Source: Pygmaiobacter massiliensis (lineage in GTDB: Bacteria; Bacillota; Clostridia; Oscillospirales; Ruminococcaceae). From it: DNA of 64,000 nt. Below are positions 42,294 through 51,676 of this stretch, one piece after another. Below the pieces are notes generated by a model. The model saw only the letters and a list, made by a program, of their open reading frames with translations. It was not told the origin of the DNA and searched no databases. How positions within the stretch are numbered: the first letter of the stretch is position 1; each line of letters begins with the position of its first letter. A program made the position numbers and the translations under genes. The stretch lies in contig NZ_OAML01000003.1 in NCBI RefSeq assembly GCF_900199435.1, positions 186,001 to 250,000 of the forward strand, in the 5' to 3' direction.

Positions 42294-42594
42294 TGTGAAA
42301 CTCCATTCTGCCGCTTCGCGTCGGCGTTAAATAAGGTATAAACCCTTCTTCGCTTTGCCGCGCGAAGCCGAACCCGGCAAAGCAGTTATAAACAGTGCCT
42401 CTGTGTAGGGCTGCACCACGCAGCATAAAGCAGGCGGTAATTTTCTGTACAGATACTCTGTTTTGTACTAAGCTTATGATACAATACCCCAGAACAAAAC
42501 GCAAAGCTCAAAATTTGCTGTTTTCGGGCAAAAATCCTCAAAAAAGGCGAATACGCGAAATCTCCTCACTCTAGGTAAACAGACAACTTTAAAT
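42294..42594. other. Upstream region of nfeD with a leader hairpin
   Basis: No gene is seen in these 301 bases. On the minus strand TATCAT near 42470-42475 may be a -10. A perfect 9-bp stem GCTTTGCCG (42352-42360) with CGGCAAAGC (42375-42383) would form in the nfeD leader. No known riboswitch was recognised. Confidence 0.4.
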
Positions 42595-44421
42595 CTAGTC
42601 CGGGTTGTCGGTTTGATTTTTTACTTCAAACGCAAAGTTTTGAGGCCCGGCAGAAATTAAAATGCCACCGATCGAACGGGTAACAGGCCGCTGTGAGCGA
42701 TTGACCAGCACCAGCACCCGGCTGCTGCCACTGCGGCGTTCATAACACAGCACATCACCGGCTGCTTCATGGAACAGCAATGTGCCATCTGCCAGCGCAG
42801 GGCAGCTGCGCCGCAGTGCCGAAAGCCGGCGGATGACATTGCGCAGGCTTTCGTCTCGGCTGTCCCAGTTGAAAAAGGCACGATTAAAAGGGTCGCGGTA
42901 GCCCTGCATTGCAATTTCGTCACCGTAATAAACGCAGGGCACGCCCGGCAAAGTGAAAATAAGGCAGTAGGCAAGTGCCATCATTTTTTTACCCCAGGCA
43001 AGTGCCCCGGCCGAGAGCATGCGCCCGCTCTGCCAATAACGGTCGTGATCGGCGCAGTCTTCGCCCGCAAGGGCCGTTACAGCGCGCACGGTATCATGCG
43101 TAGAGATAAAGTTCATGGCAACATCCATGGCGGGCTTGGGGTAGTGCTCTACAATAGAGAGTACCTCCCGCTGTAATACCCCCGCATTGCCGCTGCGCAA
43201 AAATCGCAGCACCGCATCTTTAAACGGATAATTCATTACCGTATCGAGGCCGCGGCCGAGCAAATAAGTACGATGAAGGCCATAGCTTTCTTTGTTGGTG
43301 GCATCCTCCCATACTTCGCCCAGCAGCAGTTTATCCTCGCCGTGGCGCTTTATGGTGCGCCGAATCTCTTCGATAAAATCATCCGGCAGTTCGTCGGCGA
43401 CGTCCAGTCGAAAACCGGAGGCGCCATGTTTTAGCCAATAGTCAATCACACCACCCTCGCCACAAATAAACCGGCGATAGCTCAAATCGCGCTCGTTGAC
43501 TTCAGGCAGAGTTTCAAAGCCCCACCAACAGCGGTAACCGGAAGGATATTTTGGGCTAAAATCATACCAGCTGCGATACCGGCTGAGTGGGTTGTGATAA
43601 GCACCGTCAGAGCCGTAGCGGCCCTCACGGTCAAAATATACGCTGTCCGAACCGGTGTGGCTGAAGACACCATCCAGAATAATAGAGATGTTCTTTGCTT
43701 TTGCCGCGGCGCAAAGCTGCTCAAATTCTTCTATAGTGCCCAGCAGCGGATCCGGCTTAAGATAATCGGCGGTATTGTAGCGGTGGTTCGAGTGCGCTTC
43801 AAAAATAGGATTGAGGTAAATGCAGGTAACCCCAAGCTCTGCAAGATAGGGCAATTTTTGCTGGATGCCGAGAAAATCGCCGCCATAATAATCCATGTTC
43901 AGCAAACCGTCTTTTTGCTCGTTGGGCCAAAAGAACGGCTCGCCATTCTTGTCCGGACGGGCAAAGCGGTCGGCAAACGGCATTAGTTTGTTTTTGTGTC
44001 CCTCGGCGAAACGGTCCGGGAAAATCTGATACATCACGCCGCCACGCATCGGCGCAGGCGTAGTAAAGGCGGGGTCATATACGGTAAGCTGCCATTTTGC
44101 TCCGTCTTCCCAACCGAGAACTCCTTCGTTGTTCTCGTCCCGAAAAATTTTGGTGAAATTCACCCAGAGGTCAAAGTAATAAAAATAGGTTCCCGGTGCC
44201 GGGGCGGGGCGGCGCAGCAAAAACAGCGCGTCCGTTTCCGTTTCTCCGTTGCGAGCAAAGGGGAGATGTTGCGGCTGTTCACCGGCCTTTGCAATGCAAA
44301 GGCGCGGCTCTGTGCAGCCGATATTTTTGGGAATGCGAAGCTGGAACACCATTTCTTCACCGCTTTTTACGGCGCCGAAAGGCGTTTTAAACTGGGGAAG
44401 GTAGCTGTTATAAAAAGACAT
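42595..44421 (-). CDS. GH13 alpha-amylase family glycosidase
   Basis: The product has 608 residues. An N-terminal beta-sandwich of about 110 residues like the CBM of neopullulanase and cyclomaltodextrinase precedes the GH13 barrel. Catalytic regions are GFRLDVADE (nucleophile Asp near 338), LLGEVWED (acid Glu near 368) and STHDT (Asp near 441). There is no signal peptide, so it acts inside the cell on maltodextrins or branched glucans. It lies downstream of glgP on the same strand, a sensible pair for glycogen breakdown. Confidence 0.93.
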   Translation of the reverse strand: MSFYNSYLPQFKTPFGAVKSGEEMVFQLRIPKNIGCTEPRLCIAKAGEQPQHLPFARNGETETDALFLLRRPAPAPGTYFYYFDLWVNFTKIFRDENNEGVLGWEDGAKWQLTVYDPAFTTPAPMRGGVMYQIFPDRFAEGHKNKLMPFADRFARPDKNGEPFFWPNEQKDGLLNMDYYGGDFLGIQQKLPYLAELGVTCIYLNPIFEAHSNHRYNTADYLKPDPLLGTIEEFEQLCAAAKAKNISIILDGVFSHTGSDSVYFDREGRYGSDGAYHNPLSRYRSWYDFSPKYPSGYRCWWGFETLPEVNERDLSYRRFICGEGGVIDYWLKHGASGFRLDVADELPDDFIEEIRRTIKRHGEDKLLLGEVWEDATNKESYGLHRTYLLGRGLDTVMNYPFKDAVLRFLRSGNAGVLQREVLSIVEHYPKPAMDVAMNFISTHDTVRAVTALAGEDCADHDRYWQSGRMLSAGALAWGKKMMALAYCLIFTLPGVPCVYYGDEIAMQGYRDPFNRAFFNWDSRDESLRNVIRRLSALRRSCPALADGTLLFHEAAGDVLCYERRSGSSRVLVLVNRSQRPVTRSIGGILISAGPQNFAFEVKNQTDNPD

Positions 44422-44725
44422 AGCATCACCTGCAAATCAAAAAAATGGCGGCAAACTGAAGAACGGTGCACGGTAGACTACGAGCAAAAGCCCAAGCGCA
44501 GCTTCGCAAAGATAGTTTAAAACTCCCGTAACACACAACGCGCCGGACCGGAGAATTTACTGCCTTTGATAAAAGTAGTGTGCAAACTGCAAAAAACACC
44601 GTAAACCGTAAGGAAAACCTGGGAAAAAGAAGAAATAGTGAAATGCCAGCCCAACTGCGCCAAACGGGGCGGCGCACCACTGCTCAGCAGAGGTGAACCG
44701 TCCCGCTTGAAGAGATGGACAAAAT
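44422..44725. other. Gap between glgP and GH13, nothing recognised
   Basis: These 304 bases hold no open frame with a ribosome site and no T-run hairpin. Transcription from glgP may continue into the GH13 gene. Confidence 0.35.
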
Positions 44726-47137
44726 TTATTTGATGGGGCGCATATGCCAGATGTCGCGGGCGTAGTCCATAACGGCGCGGTCGGCCGAGAAGATGCCACT
44801 GTTTGCAATGTTTGCAAGGCTCATGCGAGCAAAGCGCTCTTTGTCGAGGTACGCTTTGGAGACTTCGGCCTGAACACGGCGATAGTCTTTAAAGTCCGCC
44901 ATCACCATATAGGGGTCCTGTGTCTCAAGGTTGGTGACAATTTCGGAGAAGTTTTTGCCATCAAGGCCATGCTCCAAAAAGCTGAGTACTTCTTTTGCGA
45001 CTTCGTCATCTGCAATAAAGGAGCTGGGCAGGTAGCCGAACTGCTTGAGCTGGTTGACCTGCTCGGTCAGCATGCCGAAACGGAAGAAATTCTCTTCACC
45101 GGCGGCCTCGCAGATTTCAACGTTTGCGCCGTCGAGAGTGCCAAGGGTAGGCGCGCCGTTGAGCATGAATTTCATGTTGCCGGTGCCGGAAGCCTCGGTG
45201 CCAGCAAGGCTGATCTGCTCACTGATTTCACTTGCGGGCATCAAGTGCTCACTCATCGTAACAGAGTAATCCTGCAAATAGACCACTTGAAGCTTCTCGC
45301 GCACGGTGGGGTCTTCGTCAATTACTTTGCCGAGGGTGCAAATCAAGCGGATAATCTGTTTTGCCATATAATAGCCGGGGGCAGCCTTCGCACCAAACAG
45401 ATACGTTTTGGGCACAAAGTCGGCATTGGGATTGTTTTTAAGGTAGAGGTACTCCGCTGCAATGTTGAGCGCGTTCAGATGCTGGCGCTTGTACTCGTGC
45501 AGACGTTTTACCTGTACATCGAAAATAGAATTGGTGTTCAGCACAATGCCGGAGGTTTTCTCTACATACTCGGCAAATGCTTCTTTGTTCTGGTGCTTCA
45601 CGGCGGTCAGCTTTTCAAGGAAGGCTTTATCATTGCTGAAAGCAGAAAGCTTTTTTAGTTCGGAAGCATCATATTTAAAACCGTCGCCAATTGCTTCTTC
45701 GGCTAGCGCAGTCAGGCCGGGGTTTGATTGCAACAGCCAGCGGCGGTAAGCGATGCCGTTGGTTACGTTTTTAAAGGCCTGCGGTTTGTAAAGGAAGTAA
45801 TCGTGGAAAACGCTGTCCTTAATGATTTCGCTGTGCAGCTTGGAAACACCGTTAATCGAGTGGCAGACGTAAGCGCAGATATTCGCCATGCGTACCTGGT
45901 TGTCGCCAATCATTGCCATATAATCGACCTTGCCGGTGTCGCCGGGAAACGCGCGGAACAGCTCCTCACGGGCGCGGCGATCCAGTTCTTTTACAATCTC
46001 ATAAATGCGCGGCAAAGTCGTGCGGAAGATGTCGAGGTTCCATTTTTCCAGCGCTTCGCTCATGACCGTGTGGTTGGTGTAGGCAAAGGTGCGGTGCACA
46101 ATGTCGTAAGCCTTTTCCCAGGTGTAGCCGCACTCATCCAGCAGCATGCGCATCAGCTCCGGGATTGCGAGCGTCGGGTGCGTATCGTTGATGTGGATGG
46201 CCACTTTGTCGGGTAGGTTGTCGAGGGTGCCGTACTGTGCCAGATGACGGCGCACCAAATCGTTGATTGAGGCCGAGGATAAGAAGTACTGCTGGCGCAG
46301 GCGCAGAATTTTGCCTTCTACGTGGTTGTCGTTGGGGTAGAGCACCTTACTAATCAGCTCGGCGGTGCCGCCCTGACGCAGTGCACTGGTGTAGTCGCCA
46401 TTGTTAAAAGCGGTCATATCAATGCCGGGTGCTTTCGCGCTCCACAGACGAAGCTGAGAAACGCCCTCAGAACCATAACCGGAAACATACATATCGTACG
46501 GGATGGCCAGTACCGAGTTGTAATTTTTATGCTCGATATGGTGGTAGTTACCATCCCACACCTCTTTGATCTCACCGTCAAAACGGATTTCGACCGCCTG
46601 GTCTGGGTGGCTTTTCAGCCAGATGCCGCCGCCAGGCAGCCAGTTATCCACCATCTCCTGCTGCCAGCCGTCTACGATTTTCTGGCGGAAAATGCCATAT
46701 TCGTAGAGAATGGAATAGCCCATACCGGGCAAATCACAGGTTGCAAGGCCGTCCAAATAGCAGGCTGCAAGGCGACCAAGGCCACCGTTGCCAAGGCCGG
46801 CATCAGGCTCCAGCTCATAAAGGTTGGCAAGCTTAAAATTGTAGCTTTCGACCACCTGTTCTGCAACTTCGTTCAGCCCCAGATTAAAAAGGTTGGTCTT
46901 CAGCGAGCGGCCCATCAAGAACTCCATGCACAGGTAATACACCTGCTTGCCGTTTTCGCCGTAGGTTTCGGCCATAAAATGTTTGCGTTTTTCCGAGAGA
47001 ATACGCCGGGTGACGAGCGCGAGGGCACGGTACAGCTGGTCCGGTGTCGCAGAGAGGACATCGGTAGAGAATTCGTGGTACAGACAGTCGCGTAACAGCT
47101 GGTCGAATTCTTTTGCGTTGTAGTTTTTCTTGCTCAA
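44726..47137 (-). CDS. glgP: Glycogen/maltodextrin phosphorylase
   Basis: The product has about 803 residues. TTG at 47137 fits best because AGGAG ends eight bases before it; a GTG at 47146 touches the ribosome site. Features are EPDAGLGNGGLGRLAACYLD near the N-terminus and the PLP-lysine region EASGTGNMKFMLNG near residue 650-665. It releases glucose 1-phosphate from alpha-1,4-glucans. The promoter carries a cre-like site, so CcpA-type catabolite repression is likely. Confidence 0.95.
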   Translation of the reverse strand: MSKKNYNAKEFDQLLRDCLYHEFSTDVLSATPDQLYRALALVTRRILSEKRKHFMAETYGENGKQVYYLCMEFLMGRSLKTNLFNLGLNEVAEQVVESYNFKLANLYELEPDAGLGNGGLGRLAACYLDGLATCDLPGMGYSILYEYGIFRQKIVDGWQQEMVDNWLPGGGIWLKSHPDQAVEIRFDGEIKEVWDGNYHHIEHKNYNSVLAIPYDMYVSGYGSEGVSQLRLWSAKAPGIDMTAFNNGDYTSALRQGGTAELISKVLYPNDNHVEGKILRLRQQYFLSSASINDLVRRHLAQYGTLDNLPDKVAIHINDTHPTLAIPELMRMLLDECGYTWEKAYDIVHRTFAYTNHTVMSEALEKWNLDIFRTTLPRIYEIVKELDRRAREELFRAFPGDTGKVDYMAMIGDNQVRMANICAYVCHSINGVSKLHSEIIKDSVFHDYFLYKPQAFKNVTNGIAYRRWLLQSNPGLTALAEEAIGDGFKYDASELKKLSAFSNDKAFLEKLTAVKHQNKEAFAEYVEKTSGIVLNTNSIFDVQVKRLHEYKRQHLNALNIAAEYLYLKNNPNADFVPKTYLFGAKAAPGYYMAKQIIRLICTLGKVIDEDPTVREKLQVVYLQDYSVTMSEHLMPASEISEQISLAGTEASGTGNMKFMLNGAPTLGTLDGANVEICEAAGEENFFRFGMLTEQVNQLKQFGYLPSSFIADDEVAKEVLSFLEHGLDGKNFSEIVTNLETQDPYMVMADFKDYRRVQAEVSKAYLDKERFARMSLANIANSGIFSADRAVMDYARDIWHMRPIK

Positions 47138-47196
47138 TCTATTCACTCCTCAACTAAACTATTGTTTGTGGGTAATATGCAGAAAACGGGGGGAAC

Positions 47197-47247
47197 TGAA
47201 AACGTTTCCACCGCCTCCATTATATATAGTACTAAAAAGGTTTTCAA
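47197..47247 (-). promoter_or_regulatory. glgP promoter with cre site
   Basis: On the minus strand TTGAAA (47247-47242), a 17-bp spacer and TATAAT (47224-47219). TGAAAACGTTTCCA (47197-47210) matches the cre consensus TGWAANCGNTNWCA at 13 of 14 positions and would sit just after the transcription start, a repression position. Confidence 0.78.
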
Positions 47248-47422
47248 CAAAATGCAGCTATTCCGGGAACGTTTCGGTAGGAAATTTCCAGCTTTTGCAC
47301 CATGATACCCCAAAAGTTTGTGCAAAATACAAACAAACTGTGTTTTTAGACCGGTAGTTTTTCAAACCCTTAATTTTTAGGATTTTGCCCCTAAAACAGT
47401 GTGCAAAATCTTATAAATGTGC

Positions 47423-47428
47423 TATACT
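47423..47428 (+). promoter_or_regulatory. zapA promoter, -10 element
   Basis: TATACT at 47423-47428 is preceded by TGC, giving an extended -10. The -35 is weak. It lies 48 bases before the start codon. Confidence 0.5.
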
Positions 47429-47476
47429 AAAACCGACTATAAAGATGTCAAAAACAATAGAAATGAGGGACCTCTT

Positions 47477-47821
47477 ATGCCGGCAAGCAAAGTCAGGCTC
47501 GAGATTTGCGGCAACAATTATGTGATCTCGACCACCGATACTGAAGAATATACGCTTTCTCTTGCGGAAAAGCTGGATAAACAGATGAATGAATTTTTAG
47601 CCACCACGCCTTCGGCGTCGGTGACAAGTGCTGCGGTGCTCTGCGCTTTAAGCTATTTAGACGAACTTGAAAAGAGCAGTGCCTCTGCTGATAATATGCG
47701 CAGTCAGATTAAAGATTATCTCGAAGATGCGGCAAAAGCGAAGTTGGAGGCGGAAGAAGCCCGCCGCGAGCTGGAGCGCCTGCGCCGTGAAATTGGCTAT
47801 TTACAAAACAAAAACGGCTGA
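47477..47821 (+). CDS. zapA: Cell division protein ZapA
   Basis: The product has 114 residues. ATG 47477 has GAGGG seven bases upstream; an earlier frame start is unlikely. The N-terminal beta part (KVRLEICGNNYVISTTDTEE) and LAEKLDKQMNEFL precede a C-terminal coiled coil (EAEEARRELERLRREIGYL). ZapA binds and bundles FtsZ filaments at the division ring. It lies 35 bases before the U32 peptidase gene, a common pairing in Firmicutes. Confidence 0.9.
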   Translation: MPASKVRLEICGNNYVISTTDTEEYTLSLAEKLDKQMNEFLATTPSASVTSAAVLCALSYLDELEKSSASADNMRSQIKDYLEDAAKAKLEAEEARRELERLRREIGYLQNKNG

Positions 47822-47856
47822 TTAGCCGTGCCTCAACGCAGAAAGGAAATATCTGG

Positions 47857-49911
47857 GTGAAACCGCAATTTGTTGATATCCTTGCGCCTGCGGGCAGCCG
47901 CGCCATGATGGAGGCGGCTGTATTTGCGGGCGCAAATAGTGTTTATTTAGGGGTGACGGGCTTTAATGCGCGCCGTACCGCGGCTAACTTTGAGGTGGAC
48001 GAGCTGCCCGAAGCCGTGGCATTTTGCCATGCGCGCGGGGTAAAAGTAAACGTGGCGCTCAATACCGTGCTGTATGACGACGAGCTGCCCGACCTTGCCG
48101 GGGTTGTGCGGGCCGTTGCCAAAAGCGGTGCAGATGCAGCCATTGTACAGGACCTTGCCGTTGCTCGGCTGGTGCGCCAAATTGCGCCCGGTCTTGCACT
48201 GCATGCCTCTACCCAGATGTCGGTAACCGACCTTGCAGGCGCAAAAGCGCTTGCTGCACAGGGCTTTTCCCGGGTAATTCTTGCGCGTGAGCTGACCGCG
48301 GACGAAATCCGCGAGATTACCGCGCACTGCGGCATTGAAACCGAAATTTTCGTCCACGGCGCGCACTGCATGTGCGTTTCGGGACAGTGCTATATGAGCG
48401 CCTTCTACGGCGGGCGCAGCGGCAACCGGGGCGCCTGTGCCGGACCTTGCCGCCTGCCCTATACTGCGGGAGGCAAAACCGATGCGCTGCTGGGGCTGAA
48501 AGATCTTTCGCTAATGGACCACCTGCCCGAGATTCGGGATATGGGCGTGGCCTGCGTGAAAATCGAAGGTCGCCTGCGCACGCCGGAATACGTCGCCGCG
48601 GCAGTGGATTCTGCGCGCCGCGCGCTGGCGAACGAACCATACGACCGTGCAATGCTGGAAAAGGCGTTCAGCCGTTCCGGATTTACCGCGGGCTTTTACG
48701 AGAACCACTACCTCACCGGCGAGATGTTTGGCCACCGCACCGAAGAGGACGGCAGTGCGACCAAAGCAGCCCTGCCCGCTTTGAGGGAGCTTTACCGCCG
48801 CGAGCGGCAGAGTGTGCCGGTCAAACTGGCACTGGAGATGCTGCCCGATCGCCTGGCATTGACCGTGAGCGACGATATCCGCTCGCTGACACTGTCCTGC
48901 CCGGTGGTTTATGAAGAGGCGAAAAACGATATTACCCCTGCACTGCAGCGCAGCCTCGCCAAAACGGGTGGAACCCCATTTTTTGCCGAGGAAATTACCT
49001 GCAAAACATTACCGGGCAAATTCAGCTCGCTTTCTGCCGTAAACGAGCTGCGTCGTGATGCACTTGCCGCCCTGCTGGAACAACGCAGCGCAGTAACGCC
49101 GCAAGAGGTGCGGGACATTGCACCGGAACCCATTACCCGGGCGATGCCAAGAATCCCTAAGCTGCGCGCAAGGTTTGCTTCTGTGCGGCAGCTGACGGCA
49201 GAAGCGGCCACGATGCTTTCGGCATGGACTCTCCCGCTGAGGGAAGCAGGACAAGTACCCGAAGAATACCGCGCCAAAACCGTGCTGGCGCTGCCCCGCG
49301 CTTTGTTTGATGACAAAATGGTGGCTGCTGCGCTGGAAACGGCATGGCGGTTTGGCTTTCGCCGATTTGAAGCGCAAAGCATCTGCGGTGTAGGGCTGAT
49401 ACGCCAAACGCTGCCAGAAGCAGAAATCAGCGGCGGTTTTGGGCTGAACATCACCAACACGCTTTCGGCCAAAGAATACGCCGGGCAGCGGCTTGTCTCG
49501 CTGACACTCTCCCCCGAGCTTACCCTTGCGCAGGCAAACGCCATTAGCGCAGAGGTGCCGCTGGGACTCATTGTTTACGGGCATATGCCGGTGATGCTGG
49601 TACGTGCATGCCCCATGCGCAATGTAATGGATTGTGCCGTTTGCAACCAGCAGGGCAGCCTTGCGGACCGAAAAGGAATGGTGCTGACGGTGGAATGTTC
49701 CGGCAGCGGCCCGGCGGGTGCGCGGGAGATTTATAACCCCGTGCCGCTTTGGCTCGGCGACCGCATGCAAGAAGTCGGCACTGATTTTGCAACCCTCTAT
49801 TTTACGCGCGAATCCGCCCAAGAGGTGCAGCAGGTGCTGAAGGCATTTATGCAAAACGAGCCTTGCGAGGGTAATTTTACCCGCGGGCTTTATTATAAGG
49901 GCGTGTCTTAA
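47857..49911 (+). CDS. Peptidase U32 family protein with DUF3656-like region
   Basis: The product has 684 residues. GTG 47857 has AAAGGA nine bases upstream. The U32 signature region is FVHGAHCMCVSGQCYMS with GNRGACAGPCRLPY near residues 165-205, and the N-terminal barrel starts ILAPAGSRAMMEAAV. A DUF3656-like middle (about 320-440) and a C-terminal second half follow. Relatives TrhP and RlhA hydroxylate tRNA or 23S rRNA with prephenate, so RNA modification is as likely as proteolysis. Confidence 0.9.
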   Translation: MKPQFVDILAPAGSRAMMEAAVFAGANSVYLGVTGFNARRTAANFEVDELPEAVAFCHARGVKVNVALNTVLYDDELPDLAGVVRAVAKSGADAAIVQDLAVARLVRQIAPGLALHASTQMSVTDLAGAKALAAQGFSRVILARELTADEIREITAHCGIETEIFVHGAHCMCVSGQCYMSAFYGGRSGNRGACAGPCRLPYTAGGKTDALLGLKDLSLMDHLPEIRDMGVACVKIEGRLRTPEYVAAAVDSARRALANEPYDRAMLEKAFSRSGFTAGFYENHYLTGEMFGHRTEEDGSATKAALPALRELYRRERQSVPVKLALEMLPDRLALTVSDDIRSLTLSCPVVYEEAKNDITPALQRSLAKTGGTPFFAEEITCKTLPGKFSSLSAVNELRRDALAALLEQRSAVTPQEVRDIAPEPITRAMPRIPKLRARFASVRQLTAEAATMLSAWTLPLREAGQVPEEYRAKTVLALPRALFDDKMVAAALETAWRFGFRRFEAQSICGVGLIRQTLPEAEISGGFGLNITNTLSAKEYAGQRLVSLTLSPELTLAQANAISAEVPLGLIVYGHMPVMLVRACPMRNVMDCAVCNQQGSLADRKGMVLTVECSGSGPAGAREIYNPVPLWLGDRMQEVGTDFATLYFTRESAQEVQQVLKAFMQNEPCEGNFTRGLYYKGVS

Positions 49912-50016
49912 CCTACTGTATTGCAGAGACATGCCATATTTTAGATTCATGCCGAGCGGCGTTATCCGCCGCGGCAGCACCGGGCAGCTTGCCCAAAACG
50001 ACAAAAGGAGAACCCG

Positions 50017-50466
50017 ATGCAACCCACGATTAAAGTTAAAAAAATGCGCCCCGCTGCACAGATGCCGATGCGCGCCACCCCTGGCAGTGCGGCCGCGGAC
50101 CTGTTCGCTGCCTGTGATGCTCCGGTACTGCTGGAGGCAAACGGCGGGCGGGCGTTAATCCCGACCGGCATTGCCATTGAACTGCCGTCGCCGGATTATG
50201 TTGCGCTGGTATTTGCGCGCAGTGGCCTTGGCATTAAAAAAGGCATCACCCTTTCCAATGCGGTCGGGGTTATTGACTCTGATTACCGGGGAGAAATTGC
50301 GGTGGGACTGGTGAATCTTTCCGCAGAAGCTTACACCGTGCAGCCTGGCGAGCGCATTGCACAGCTTGCCATTATGCCGGTTGCCTGCGCTGCATTTGAA
50401 GCCTGCGATACTCTTGGCGAAACTGAGCGCGGTGAAGGCGGGTTTGGCTCTACCGGCACCCGCTGA
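50017..50466 (+). CDS. dut: dUTP pyrophosphatase
   Basis: The product has 149 residues. All five dUTPase motifs are visible: GSAAADLFA, ARSGLG near 67-72, GVIDSDYRGEI, ERIAQLAI and RGEGGFGSTG at the C-terminus. It hydrolyses dUTP to dUMP, which keeps uracil out of DNA and feeds thymidylate synthesis. AAGGAG lies six bases before ATG. The trimer type is expected. Confidence 0.96.
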   Translation: MQPTIKVKKMRPAAQMPMRATPGSAAADLFAACDAPVLLEANGGRALIPTGIAIELPSPDYVALVFARSGLGIKKGITLSNAVGVIDSDYRGEIAVGLVNLSAEAYTVQPGERIAQLAIMPVACAAFEACDTLGETERGEGGFGSTGTR

Positions 50467-50648
50467 GCCGACACTGGCAACACAGCGGCCCAAGGCTTTG
50501 CACTGTGAAAACATTTGCGCTAAGCTTTTGTGGCTTACATAAAGGCATAAAACTGCCGACGCAATGAAACCACCCAGCACGAACCGGCAGCCACGGCTGC
50601 AGGCAACTGTGGAATGGCCAAAACAAAGCTCCGGGAAAGGAACCGTAC

Positions 50649-50909
50649 ATGAAAAAGAATTTGATTTTTATTTTTTATCTGCTCGCAGGTATCATCTTCG
50701 GCAGCCTGCTGGCAAATCTCTGCGCTAATATCCCTATGCTGTCCTGGCTTTCGTATTCGGGCGGCATTGGCTTTGCTGCAAACGAGCCAGCCTGTCTTGA
50801 CCTTGTAATCATCAAGCTTTATTTTGGTTTCTGGATGGGCGTTTCGGTCGCGCAGATCCTCTGTGTCGGCATTGCCATCTTTCTTTACAACCGTTCCCGC
50901 ATTCGGTAA
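50649..50909 (+). CDS. DUF4321 membrane protein
   Basis: The product has 86 residues. Two membrane helices (LIFIFYLLAGIIFGSLLANL and FGFWMGVSVAQILCVGIAIF) flank a loop with PMLSWLSYSGGIGF and ACLDLVIIKL, the DUF4321 pattern. In Clostridia it usually lies next to maf, as here. The role is unknown, possibly linked to wall growth through its neighbours. Confidence 0.82.
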   Translation: MKKNLIFIFYLLAGIIFGSLLANLCANIPMLSWLSYSGGIGFAANEPACLDLVIIKLYFGFWMGVSVAQILCVGIAIFLYNRSRIR

Positions 50910-50968
50910 ATTTGCGAAGATGAAAAAAATGATCCCCCTCATTCGTTTAGAACAAAGGAGAAACAGCC

Positions 50969-51523
50969 ATGCTGATTTTAGCATCCGGCAGCCCGCGCAG
51001 GCAGGAGCTGCTCCATCTGATTACCTCTGACTTTTCGGTCTTTACCAGCGAAGTAGACGAACGTGCCATTACTGCACCCACGGCAAAAGAGCTGGTGCAA
51101 AAGCTGGCACAGGCCAAAGCTGCCGCTGTTGCGGCCACCCACCCGGATGCGGTTGTAATTGGCTGCGATACGGTGGTTGACCTAGACGGAGAAGTGCTGG
51201 GCAAACCCGCCGACAAAGATGAGGCCCGCAGCATGATGCAGCGCCTGTCCGGCAGAAAGCACTTCGTCCACACCGGTGTGTGTCTCATCAGCAACGGCAA
51301 AGAAGATTGCTTTGTAGAAAGCAGCGAGGTTTGTTTTGCTGCTTTAAGCGAGCAGGAGATTGAAGACTATATTGCTACCGATGAGCCATATGATAAAGCC
51401 GGCGGTTATGGCATTCAAGGCAAAGCCGCAAAGTTCTGCACCGGCATCTTGGGCTGCTATTTTAATATTATGGGATTGCCTGTTTCGGCATTATACCGCC
51501 ATCTGCGCATCTTCGGCAGGTAA
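50969..51523 (+). CDS. maf: Maf family nucleotide pyrophosphatase
   Basis: The product has 184 residues. The opening ILASGSPRRQELL, the catalytic-base region VIGCDTVVDLDGEVLGKP near 70-88, and EPYDKAGGYGIQG near 139-151 are the conserved Maf blocks. It hydrolyses non-canonical or pyrimidine nucleoside triphosphates; in Bacillus, Maf affects septum formation. AAGGAG lies before ATG. It precedes mreB, the classical order. Confidence 0.94.
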   Translation: MLILASGSPRRQELLHLITSDFSVFTSEVDERAITAPTAKELVQKLAQAKAAAVAATHPDAVVIGCDTVVDLDGEVLGKPADKDEARSMMQRLSGRKHFVHTGVCLISNGKEDCFVESSEVCFAALSEQEIEDYIATDEPYDKAGGYGIQGKAAKFCTGILGCYFNIMGLPVSALYRHLRIFGR

Positions 51524-51557
51524 AAAATGTTTAATTGTTAAATTTTTTGCTCGTATA

Positions 51558-51586
51558 TTGAGAAATAAAGAATCAGCGGTTATAAT
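51558..51586 (+). promoter_or_regulatory. Promoter of mreB
   Basis: TTGAGA at 51558-51563, a 17-bp spacer and TATAAT at 51581-51586. It gives a leader of about 85 bases. Confidence 0.8.
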
Positions 51587-51676
51587 AAGGAATGTTATAC
51601 AATGAGTAATTGCGCCATTTGCGGGCAGCTGCCCCGTGGCGATGGTTTGTAGAATTGACAGGAATGAGGAATGAAA

